This document shows, piece after piece, positions 26,564 through 34,279 of a stretch of DNA of 64,000 nucleotides. The stretch is from the NCBI GenBank assembly GCA_020638285.1, contig JACKIV010000001.1, forward strand, positions 310,001-374,000, read 5' to 3'. Position 1 is the first letter of the stretch; each line of letters opens with the position of its first letter. The notes below the pieces were generated by a model. That model was not told where the DNA came from and searched no databases. It saw only the letters and a program-made list of their open reading frames with translations. The translations under genes were made by a program, and so were the position numbers. The DNA is from Rhodospirillales bacterium. GTDB lineage: Bacteria > Pseudomonadota > Alphaproteobacteria > Micavibrionales > Micavibrionaceae.

Positions 26564-28306
26564 ATGGAAGAGATGGCCCGAATTCCCGGTTTGCAACGCA
26601 GGCGACAGACATGGTTTCTTCGTGCCCGCGTGCCGCAGGATTTGATCTCCGCACTCAAAAAGAAAGAAATTATCCGTAGTCTGGAGACGCGGGATTATAT
26701 GGTGGCCGCAAAGCGCATTCACCTCGTGCGCGCCCAGATCGAGGCTGAATTTGAACTGCAACGTCAGAAAATCATGGACGCGAAAGAGAATCCCGACATT
26801 CTGGGCGCTCTGGATGAGCATGAATTGATGGCCATGACCCTGAAATGGTTCGGGAACATCCGTGCCGGAGAGCAGAAACGCCGCGTCAGCGACACAGGCG
26901 CATGGACGGAAGCGCGGAAAGTCGATTACGAAATCGAATTGCGTCAGGAGGAACTCGCCTCCCGTGAGGAGGTTCTGGGCCTCAGTGACCGGGAAAAGAA
27001 TGACGGTATGACAGCAGCGGGGGAATTTCTGGACGCGGAGGGCATAACCTACGATCCGCAATCCGAAAGTTTCCGCAAACTTGGCCATTTCTTCAGCAAG
27101 GCGATCCATGATCTGGCGCAGCGGAACCTCCGCGAGCTTCAGGGCAAGGCTCATGTCCCGAACGATCCGATGTTTGGGGGGAACCCCGCACAACGGAGCG
27201 GCTTCAAACCGCGCAAAATTATCGGCATGGCCCGCCTGTTTGAGGAATATCTGGCCGATCCGGGCCGCAAGCGCGATGAGTCCACGCTGAAAAATTATAC
27301 GATTATTCGCCGCGCCGTGGGCGAAGTGATCGGCGACGAAACGCCTGTGCATGAGGTAACACGGGACGAGTGCAAGGGATTGCGCGATTTCCTTCTGCTG
27401 CTGCCTTCCAATGCCTTCAAGAAAACCAAGGCCAAAACCCTCAAGCAGGCGATCCAGATCGGTCATGCGATGAAGCTGCCGAAATCGGCGGATACTACTG
27501 TCAACATGCACCTTCAGAAACTGAACGCGGTCATGGCCTATGCCGAGCGCGAGGGCTATATAGACCGCAATCCCGCGCAAGGGCTGTACGTTCAGGAAAA
27601 GGTCAAGAGCAATCTGCGACGTCTGCCGTTCGATCAGGAACAATTGGACAAAATCTTTCATGCCCCGCTCTATACCGGATGCCAGAACGATGAAAACGGC
27701 TACAACAAGCCCGGTCCGAAGGTTATTCGCCGGGGGCGTTTCTGGGTTCCCCTGATTTCGTTGTGGACGGGGATGCGCCTTAATGAAATCTGCCAGCTTC
27801 ACGTTGCTGATGTGACGATCAAGGACGGCGTGGACATCATCCTTATCCAGACCAATGACAACACGGACGAGTCAGGAGACGAGGAAAAGCGGGTAAAAAC
27901 CGAGGCAGGCATTCGTTTCGTTCCTATTCATCCCATGCTGAAGCGGATCGGCTTTCTTGATTTCGTGGAAAAACGCCGCCAATCGAAGGACAAACGCCTG
28001 TTTCCTGAAATCAAGCCGGGGCCGAGGGGCGATCTGGCGCATGGCATGAGCAAATGGTTCGGGCGTTTCCTTGAAAGCATCGACGCCAGAAAAAGCCGGA
28101 CAGCTTTTCACAGTTTCCGCCATCTGTACCGGGATGCCCTGCGCGAAGCGGAACTGCCGATTGCCGCTGCCCTTCAGCTTGGCGGCTGGAGCCGGGGCAC
28201 GACCGATGAAGATTACGGCATCGGCCTGAAAGCCGAAACGCTGTACAAGCATATCTGCAAGATTTCCTTTCCCGATCTGGATTTGTCTCACCTGTATCGG
28301 GATTGA
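26564..28306 (+). CDS. Tyrosine-type integrase of element II
   Basis: About 580 residues from the ATG at 26564 (a second ATG three codons later is possible; the frame opens further upstream across the attachment site). Same architecture as the integrase at 17339: N-terminal DUF6538-like domain (GLQRRRQTWFLRARVPQDL), core-binding domain, catalytic R in TGMRLNEICQLH, HSFRHLYRDALRE and the final Y in TDEDYGIG. The pair are diverged homologues, consistent with two related elements using the same tRNA. Confidence 0.93.
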   Translation: MEEMARIPGLQRRRQTWFLRARVPQDLISALKKKEIIRSLETRDYMVAAKRIHLVRAQIEAEFELQRQKIMDAKENPDILGALDEHELMAMTLKWFGNIRAGEQKRRVSDTGAWTEARKVDYEIELRQEELASREEVLGLSDREKNDGMTAAGEFLDAEGITYDPQSESFRKLGHFFSKAIHDLAQRNLRELQGKAHVPNDPMFGGNPAQRSGFKPRKIIGMARLFEEYLADPGRKRDESTLKNYTIIRRAVGEVIGDETPVHEVTRDECKGLRDFLLLLPSNAFKKTKAKTLKQAIQIGHAMKLPKSADTTVNMHLQKLNAVMAYAEREGYIDRNPAQGLYVQEKVKSNLRRLPFDQEQLDKIFHAPLYTGCQNDENGYNKPGPKVIRRGRFWVPLISLWTGMRLNEICQLHVADVTIKDGVDIILIQTNDNTDESGDEEKRVKTEAGIRFVPIHPMLKRIGFLDFVEKRRQSKDKRLFPEIKPGPRGDLAHGMSKWFGRFLESIDARKSRTAFHSFRHLYRDALREAELPIAAALQLGGWSRGTTDEDYGIGLKAETLYKHICKISFPDLDLSHLYRD

Positions 28307-28329
28307 CAACGAACGCCAAGGAGGGCGAT

Positions 28330-28398
28330 ATGCTGAAATTATCGGGCGTGCGTCATGCGCTTTCTTTATCCCTCAAAAAATTAAATCCAGAGGGATAA
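28330..28398 (+). CDS. 22-residue leader peptide before the Rep-like gene
   Basis: ATG at 28330 follows a very strong ribosome-binding site (AAGGAGG, spacing about 6). The frame reads MLKLSGVRHALS, continues LSLKKLNPEG and ends with TAA at 28396-28398, three bases before the next ATG at 28402. Its last codons contain the ribosome-binding site of the next gene, which is also the 3' arm of a hairpin. This is the layout of translational-coupling leader peptides in plasmid rep control. Confidence 0.6.
   Translation: MLKLSGVRHALSLSLKKLNPEG
28366..28398 (+). promoter_or_regulatory. Hairpin covering the ribosome-binding site of the Rep-like gene
   Basis: TTATCCCTC (28366-28374) pairs perfectly with GAGGGATAA (28390-28398). 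The 3' arm is the Shine-Dalgarno sequence of the gene at 28402. Ribosomes translating the leader peptide to its stop would open the stem. Confidence 0.65.
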
Positions 28399-28401
28399 GC
28401 A

Positions 28402-29511
28402 ATGAGCCTGATGATTTCAAAAAAAGTTTCCTGCAACACCATCGGTTTCTCTACTAACAAGGGTGCGAAACCGGAAACGATCTCAATACCGGCGAACAGA
28501 ATAGCCATAAAATATCCTGATATAGGTATAGTTATATTAAGACCCGCTATAGACAGGCTCTCATTCGGTTTCGCACCAGATCAGAAATTGCTGGATAAAT
28601 ACAAATCCCCATACGATTTGGACGAATACAAGGCGTATATCTATAAATCCCTTGCCGGGGACGGTTTTCATACCGGCAGCACGGGCCTGTCCTATATCGC
28701 CGAGGGGAATTTCAAGAAACCGCCCTTGAGCCTCTACAACGTCAACCTGTCCTTCAAGCCCTGCCCGAACTCCGAGCCTGTTCTTATCCAGGTCGGCCCG
28801 AAGAAGGGCGGTTACGACTTCATGCGCTTCGACATGAACCCGAACCGCATCACGCCAAAAGGGATGAAGAATTTCTGGGAACTGATGGAAACCGCCACGG
28901 TCATGCCGGGGTTCACGGTCAGCCATGAGGATTTTCTGATATGGTCGCGCATCCACAAGGGCGAAATCTGCGTCGATATTCTAGGGCTACGACCCGCAGA
29001 GGCTGAAATCACTCCCCGGAAATACGGAGGGCCGCACAAGGCCAAGAGCCATATTTATAAAAGCGCGACGTCAGGGCGTATAGAGACGATATATCCCAAG
29101 GCCGCCATGTTCAAATCAAGCACGGAACGCCTGTACGATAAGCGGCAAGAGCGGATCGACCAAGGCCACCAGCCGCTCTACGGCGATATTCTTCATACTC
29201 GTTACGAGTCGGTCTTCAGCAAGACGACGTTCTTCCAACTGGCTGGCATAAAAAATCGCTGCAACCGCGTTGCCATCCGCGCTCTCGATTATACGAAGCT
29301 GCCGAAGATGAACTTTGTACATCACCTGTTCATCCGCCATGCGCTGGCCCGGACGCTGGATAAGGCTCTTGAAATCATTCCCGACGACCTCAAGGCCGAA
29401 TACATAGCCTGCTATGCCGATACGATGGTCAAAATCTGGGACAGTAAAGCAATCTGGTCATTCTGGCCTGACACATTAAAATCGTCTGGTCTTTTCCCCG
29501 CAAAGAAATAG
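28402..29511 (+). CDS. Replication-initiator-like protein of element II
   Basis: 369 residues. No definite family, but the central part reads like plasmid/phage rolling-circle initiators: a segment with STERLYDKRQERIDQG followed by ILHTRYESVFSKTTFF, the Tyr-Asp-Lys then Arg-Tyr-Glu pattern of that group. Position fits: it follows the integrase, is preceded by a leader peptide with a hairpin, and is followed by a cluster of short palindromes. If correct, element II can replicate after excision or is a plasmid-like element. An unrelated phage protein is the main alternative. Confidence 0.55.
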   Translation: MSLMISKKVSCNTIGFSTNKGAKPETISIPANRIAIKYPDIGIVILRPAIDRLSFGFAPDQKLLDKYKSPYDLDEYKAYIYKSLAGDGFHTGSTGLSYIAEGNFKKPPLSLYNVNLSFKPCPNSEPVLIQVGPKKGGYDFMRFDMNPNRITPKGMKNFWELMETATVMPGFTVSHEDFLIWSRIHKGEICVDILGLRPAEAEITPRKYGGPHKAKSHIYKSATSGRIETIYPKAAMFKSSTERLYDKRQERIDQGHQPLYGDILHTRYESVFSKTTFFQLAGIKNRCNRVAIRALDYTKLPKMNFVHHLFIRHALARTLDKALEIIPDDLKAEYIACYADTMVKIWDSKAIWSFWPDTLKSSGLFPAKK

Positions 29512-30134
29512 CTATGCCCTTTCTGCGCCGTCACATGCGTCCAAGCCAATTCCCAATGAAAGATTGAGAATTGCACTCAAGTGCATCAGCAGGTGAGTTA
29601 ATGCACTCAGGTGCAACTGGCATCCTGATCAAAGGTAGGTAAAAGATACGAGTGCAATTCTTGATGATTTTTCGGGAATTCAGCGGCGGTATAAGCATTC
29701 TCGATCCCTTTTCAAGAGTTTTACCGTGCTGATAGAAACTGTTACCGTTCGGGGTGGGACAAGTGGGATTTTTCATGAAAAAATTTCCAGCGCGTGATGC
29801 GGCGCGGGCGGAAAATGGAGTCGTATGAATAGGTTTTACGGGAAGGGCCTATCATTCATGTCCCGACGTCAAGACCCTGCGCGGCCCTCTCAAGAGTGGT
29901 TAAACGGTAACTTGCCGGTAACTCTCCAAATCGGGTCGAAGAAATCGAAACCTTGCTAAAACCCTTGTAAAAGGCTGGCTTCAGGCATCGAAGAAATTCT
30001 TAAATCATCGTTCCTGTCGCTGACGTACGAAAAAATCTCCGGCAGATGCAGCGCAGTCGCATTTCCATTGCCTCGCAGCCGCCCAGTGTCACGCTCCTCC
30101 TATACCAATTCGCCAAGGAGGGCGCAGCACAGGA
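29512..30134. other. Non-coding region downstream of the Rep-like gene
   Basis: About 620 bases with no supported gene. The first part carries the TGCACTC palindromes. The rest has several small inverted repeats but no recognised element. CGCCAAGGAGGGCG just before the next gene (30111-30124) repeats a sequence before the leader peptide (28314-28327). Confidence 0.5.
29571..29660. repeat. Iteron-like palindromes (TTGCACTC / GTGCAA)
   Basis: TTGCACTCAAGTGCA at 29571-29585, TGCACTCAGGTGCA at 29602-29615 and an inverted half site GAGTGCAATTC at 29650-29660. They begin 60 bases after the Rep-like stop codon. They could be initiator-binding iterons, an origin or an operator. Confidence 0.55.
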
Positions 30135-31253
30135 ATGAACAGCGATACGCAACGGATTTTATTAGACATCGAGCGAGATATTGCAGCGGAAGGCGCAGCC
30201 AGGATCGAACCGCTCCCCTGCGATAAATGGCTGGCATCATCAGCATGGCAGAAATCCGTCCGGCGCGGCCAGCCCGAAACCGCCCTCCGTGCCGCAATGA
30301 CGTTCTGGGAAACAGATCGGCGCGGTTTTTGGCGGAGGATGCTTTTGGCATCAGTTGAGGATATCGGCGTCGGGTGCATCGACACGGTAACGAATGTGCT
30401 GGCCGCCTGCGCCCATGCTTCATGGCGGGGACAAGTCAATGATCTGCGCGTTGCCCTGCACCTGACCCGGCTGATGTGCGCGGCGAACAAGAGCCGTTTG
30501 GCCGATCAGGTTTTCATCATCGCGGAACGCGCCCCGGAATATGCGGGTCTGCGAACCCGGCTGGCAGCAGCGGATGACAAGACGCTGGCTGATTACGTCC
30601 TGCATGAGAAATCGCCGCTGGTCGAACGTGCCCTGTGCCTCTGGTATCTGGCAGGCCATCGCCGTTTTCCATCAGAGCGGATGCCAGCGCGGGTCGGTTC
30701 CGTAGAGAAAGCCGTCGAGGTTCTCCAATCCCTGAACGCGCCCGCCGATCTGAAAGCGGCGTGTATCGCTGTCCTGATAAAAACGCAATATCCGCTGGCA
30801 CTATTCACGCCATTGCTGGCGCATTCCGTGCAGCACATGCCCCGCCCGCTTTACATCTGGTATGACAAGCTGTATCAGGCAGAAACCGTGAATGCTATCC
30901 CCGCCTATGCAGCCGATACCTTTACCCGCGTCGGCAAGGCCGCAATCCGCCAGCTTCAACAAGCCGCGCCCGACCTCAAACCGTTCAGCACAACGCAGAT
31001 CGGCCTTGCCGTCTTTTATGCCGAGGGCGGCAGGGTCGATAAGGAATTGACAGGTGAAACGCTGACTGAACTGAAGCAGGCGGGCGAGATCGCGGACATC
31101 GAAGGCGCATCGCTTTGCTTGCCACGTTATCTCGGCCTCCGCGAATGCCTGACGCAGCATTGGGACAGGTTCGAGGCAATCCGCCGCAAGGAATTGCGCC
31201 GATATCTCGATCACTGGCGCGACGAACAGGCGTTCGAGAGGAGGCTGATATGA
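30135..31253 (+). CDS. Protein resembling the C-terminal domain of RarA/MgsA, no ATPase
   Basis: 372 residues. Residues 35-150 (SVRRGQPETALRAAMTFW...RRMLLASVEDIGVG...AACAHASWRG) follow the pattern of the oligomerisation region at the end of the AAA+ recombination factor RarA, where a 'Ser-Lys-Arg-Gly' helix is followed by 'ASEDIG'. The ATPase domain is absent. The stop codon overlaps the start of the next recombinase gene (ATGA), so the two are translated together and probably act in one process. The assignment rests on motif resemblance only. Confidence 0.55.
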   Translation: MNSDTQRILLDIERDIAAEGAARIEPLPCDKWLASSAWQKSVRRGQPETALRAAMTFWETDRRGFWRRMLLASVEDIGVGCIDTVTNVLAACAHASWRGQVNDLRVALHLTRLMCAANKSRLADQVFIIAERAPEYAGLRTRLAAADDKTLADYVLHEKSPLVERALCLWYLAGHRRFPSERMPARVGSVEKAVEVLQSLNAPADLKAACIAVLIKTQYPLALFTPLLAHSVQHMPRPLYIWYDKLYQAETVNAIPAYAADTFTRVGKAAIRQLQQAAPDLKPFSTTQIGLAVFYAEGGRVDKELTGETLTELKQAGEIADIEGASLCLPRYLGLRECLTQHWDRFEAIRRKELRRYLDHWRDEQAFERRLI

Positions 31254-32176
31254 ACCTGATACCTGTTTTTCATGACGCTGGCGGCGCGGTCGCCTCGATC
31301 CGCCATTATCTCGACAACGCGCTGGCAGAGAATACCCGCAAAGCCTACCGCACTGACTTGGCGCACTATCACGCATGGGGCGGAGCGATCCCGGCAACAC
31401 CGCAGGATGTCGCCGCTTATCTGACCGCCCATGCCGCCAGCCTGTCCATCGCCACGCTGCAACGACGGCTGGTGTCCATCGGCAAGGCGCATGTCATAGC
31501 CGGGCACGCTTCGCCCGCGCAAAGCGAACTGGTGCGCCTGACTTTTCGTGGGATCAGAAGGACAGAGGGCAAGCCTCAACGCCGCGCCGCCGCCCTGCTC
31601 AAGGACGATCTGCTGGCCATCCTGCGCCAGATGCCCGCCACGCCGAAAGGCATCAGGGATAAAGCGGTTCTGGCAATTGGCTTCGCGGCGGGCCTGCGCC
31701 GGTCGGAAATCGTCGGGCTGGACATTGCCGATATTGCCTTCGTCCCGCAGGGCATGACCATCACCCTGCGCCAGAGCAAAACGGACAGGCTGCGCGAAGG
31801 GCGCACCATCGCCGTACCATTCGGCAGGGCCTTCATCTGCCCTGTCCAGATCATTCGGCAATGGCTTGACCTTCTGGCGGAAACGGAAGGGCCGCTTTTT
31901 AGACCCTGCGCCAAAGGCGGACGCATCGGCAGCCAACACCTGAGCGACAAGGCCATAGGCGATTTGGTCAAGCACTATGCCGGGAGGATCGGCCTCGATG
32001 CTGAAGCGTTCTCAAGTCACTCGCTCCGGGCGGGACTGGTAAGTTCCTGCGCGATGGCGGGCGTGGCAAGCTGGATCATCAAGCGCACCACCGGCCACCG
32101 CAGCGAAGAAATGGTGCAGCGTTACATCCGCCCGGTCGAGGCGTTTTCCTTCAACGCCTCCGGCTTCCTGTTTTAA
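31250..32176 (+). CDS. Xer-like tyrosine recombinase
   Basis: 308 residues from the ATG at 31250, which overlaps the previous stop (ATGA). An N-terminal core-binding domain (YLDNALAENTRKAYRTDLAHYHAW, split by the active region) and a catalytic domain with R in GLRRSEIVGLD, HSLRAG and the nucleophile context TGHRSEEMVQRYI. It is much shorter than the two integrases at tRNA-proximal positions and not closely similar to them, so element II has two different tyrosine recombinases. It may resolve dimers or move an internal segment. Confidence 0.92.
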   Translation: MNLIPVFHDAGGAVASIRHYLDNALAENTRKAYRTDLAHYHAWGGAIPATPQDVAAYLTAHAASLSIATLQRRLVSIGKAHVIAGHASPAQSELVRLTFRGIRRTEGKPQRRAAALLKDDLLAILRQMPATPKGIRDKAVLAIGFAAGLRRSEIVGLDIADIAFVPQGMTITLRQSKTDRLREGRTIAVPFGRAFICPVQIIRQWLDLLAETEGPLFRPCAKGGRIGSQHLSDKAIGDLVKHYAGRIGLDAEAFSSHSLRAGLVSSCAMAGVASWIIKRTTGHRSEEMVQRYIRPVEAFSFNASGFLF

Positions 32177-32202
32177 TTCATTGAAATCACCGGGTTTAGC
32201 GG

Positions 32203-32428
32203 CTAACGTACGCTCGTGATCCTAGCGGGTCACCGGGTCTTGATAACCCCGCGAATTTCGGTGGCGTGTCCGTCATCACGTCGCTTCCTCGGTCTTTGAC
32301 CGGGAGGCGGCGGCTATGTCCAAGGCTTCGGCTCAAAGGCCGTCGCGGTCGTAAATTCGTGGCTTATCAACTCCCGGTCACCAGAGAAATCTGGTGGCCA
32401 TTTTGATTTTTAGGCCGGGAGAAAAGCG
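32203..32428 (+). ncRNA. Candidate structured RNA leader, copy B
   Basis: Counterpart of 19321-19563. Shared blocks in order: TAGCGGG, CACCGGGTCTTGATAACCCC (ending 32250), CCGTCATCAC, a long hairpin GCTTCCTCGGTC / GACCGGGAGGC (32283-32294 with 32298-32308), and a final stem CTCCCGG (32371-32377) with CCGGGAG (32415-32421). This stem encloses CACCAGA/TCTGGTG closed by a GAAA tetraloop (32379-32396). GGGAG in the outer stem is the ribosome-binding site of the gene at 32429. Sequences differ while stems are kept, which points to RNA structure. Confidence 0.6.
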
Positions 32429-33577
32429 ATGGGCATCATTGATATTGTTGAGGGCAGCTTCCCCGTACAGGCGGCGGTTATCATGCCGAAGATCGGGCCG
32501 TTAAAGAATACGACGCTGGTCGTCAAAACGCATGGCAAGGAACAGATGGTTTATAGCCTGCGCTCCGCCGTCAAATCGCTCGAAACGGTCATCGACCATA
32601 AGAAAAAGTCGACCATCAAGCTTGTCCTGAGCGACGGCAGCCTGATTATCGGCAAGGCCGATCACAAAAGCATAGAAGAAATCAAGATTGCCCAAGCCCT
32701 CGGCCCCGACGCCGAACCTGCCGTAACGACGGTCCGATCCATCAGGGAAAAACGAAATCTCAAGAAAGCCGCAACAGCCGATAAAAACAGTGTTTTCAAG
32801 CATCCAATAAAAGCCATTCTGTTCGTTGTTAAGTTGCTACTGTTGCTGATTAGCATCCCGATGATCTTCGGACTTATTGCTGGCTTGAGCGGATCGAATG
32901 AGCCTTCAACGCCTGTCGCGCCTCCAGTGGTATCATTGACGCCAGAGCAGATTGCTCAGCGTGAAAAGGCGGCGCAGGCGCAAATCGCCGAACAGGAAAA
33001 AGCGGCGAAGGCGCAGAGGGCAGCCGGTTATCTCGATCAGGTTAGGGCCTTCGTTTCATTCCTGACCACGGAGGAGGAGTATTTCAAGACCAATAAGGCC
33101 AGCGACGCGGATATGGATAAAATCCGCAAAACGCTTGTGCTGATCGAAAGCCTTGCCGACAGCCTGAACACTGCCCGCGAGAACAAGGCTGATCTGTCGG
33201 CAGAGGACATCAAATACCTGAAAGGCATCGAGACCCGCCTGTCGTCGTTCCAGCAGCGCGTCCTGCCCGGCCTGCGGCTTGCTTTCGGAAAACAGGCAGA
33301 TAAGATGCTTTGGGAGCATGACATCGACGTATCCGTTTCCGGCACCGGCAATACGATTGTCACCTTCATCGGCGGGATATTTGCGGCCAACGCGAATATC
33401 AAGATCGTGCAGACAGATTTCTCCACTACAGCGGCGGAACTGCGGTTCAAGCAGACCCGCTACCAGTGGTACAAAGGCTCTGAAGGAACGTATTTTAAGA
33501 TCGACGCGCCGCCCGACGGCAAGCTGGCCATGTTCAAATTCGGAGCGTTTCAGGATATGGCAGCAGGGTATCCCTAG
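32429..33577 (+). CDS. Membrane protein of unknown function downstream of structured RNA
   Basis: 382 residues. A soluble N-terminal part (1-120) with KTHGKEQMVYSLRSA, one strong membrane segment (about 127-150, ILFVVKLLLLLISIPMIFGL), an Ala/Gln/Glu-rich coiled-coil (about 170-215) and a C-terminal domain. No family recognised. Its start lies in the closing stem of RNA copy B. It shares this leader and a single membrane segment, but no clear sequence, with the zinc-ribbon gene at 19564. Confidence 0.75.
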   Translation: MGIIDIVEGSFPVQAAVIMPKIGPLKNTTLVVKTHGKEQMVYSLRSAVKSLETVIDHKKKSTIKLVLSDGSLIIGKADHKSIEEIKIAQALGPDAEPAVTTVRSIREKRNLKKAATADKNSVFKHPIKAILFVVKLLLLLISIPMIFGLIAGLSGSNEPSTPVAPPVVSLTPEQIAQREKAAQAQIAEQEKAAKAQRAAGYLDQVRAFVSFLTTEEEYFKTNKASDADMDKIRKTLVLIESLADSLNTARENKADLSAEDIKYLKGIETRLSSFQQRVLPGLRLAFGKQADKMLWEHDIDVSVSGTGNTIVTFIGGIFAANANIKIVQTDFSTTAAELRFKQTRYQWYKGSEGTYFKIDAPPDGKLAMFKFGAFQDMAAGYP

Positions 33578-33584
33578 TCGCGGT

Positions 33585-33701
33585 ATGCCAGCAAAGAAAT
33601 CCGGTAACGGGTTCATTTACGACGACTACCGTGAGGCCGTGAACAAGGCGACCATCGGCGGGGTTCAATGGGCTGGCGTTTTCCAGTGTAAAAGCCGGTG
33701 A
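33585..33701 (+). CDS. Possible 38-residue protein
   Basis: A small frame MPAKKSGNGFIYDDYREA... ending FQCKSR. Composition is protein-like, but there is no ribosome-binding site and it begins 8 bases after the previous stop. It may be the remnant of a larger gene. Confidence 0.3.
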   Translation: MPAKKSGNGFIYDDYREAVNKATIGGVQWAGVFQCKSR

Positions 33702-33773
33702 ATAATGGTTAAAACCAAAAGCTTGTCGAGCAAGCATGTTGGCTATAGCATCGCCTTTTTTAGGGGCTTGATA

Positions 33774-34121
33774 ATGTCAGATAGATTTCAAGAAGCTTTA
33801 ACAAAATATCGTGAGGAAATTCGTAACGGCGGTCTGCAATCGCTTAAGGAACGGCTGGCGTCCGGAGCAATTGCCTATGACCATAAGGTTCGTGCAGCGA
33901 ATTTTGCTATCCGGGAACATGAGGATAGAGAGAGCAACACGCATGTTTTCGACCCTCTCCCTTTGACGAATATGCAAAAACTCTCCAACCTACTTCCCGG
34001 CTGGTTTATGGTTATGTGGAAAGACCCGGTATGGAGTAAAGTTATTAGCCACGGGATTATTGTTCTGTTGTCAGCCGCCCTGCTTTATTTTTTTGCTGTC
34101 GGGCAAGGCTGGCTCAGATGA
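33774..34121 (+). CDS. Small protein with C-terminal membrane anchor
   Basis: 115 residues from the ATG at 33774 (AGGGG upstream; the frame opens 23 codons earlier at a weaker start). The N-terminal 70 residues are helical and charged (FQEALTKYREEIRNGGLQS), and a single membrane segment ends the chain (about 90-110, HGIIVLLSAALLYFFAVG). Tail-anchored topology is likely. Function unknown; it precedes the ATPase cluster. Confidence 0.6.
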   Translation: MSDRFQEALTKYREEIRNGGLQSLKERLASGAIAYDHKVRAANFAIREHEDRESNTHVFDPLPLTNMQKLSNLLPGWFMVMWKDPVWSKVISHGIIVLLSAALLYFFAVGQGWLR

Positions 34122-34279
34122 AATATACCTCCGATAAACCCCTATTATAGGAAATAAAAATGACGGTATGACTTTCCAAATTTTCCGGTTAAAATTCCGT
34201 CGGGTTCACAAAATTTATTGATACGGAAATTCTGGCCGCGCGGTCAGAATTCCAACCATATTACGAAGCGAGGGCAATT

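Noticed and set aside
29531..29776. 81-codon reverse frame over the iteron-like region
   Set aside because: It runs through the palindromes, has no clear ribosome-binding site and no recognisable composition.
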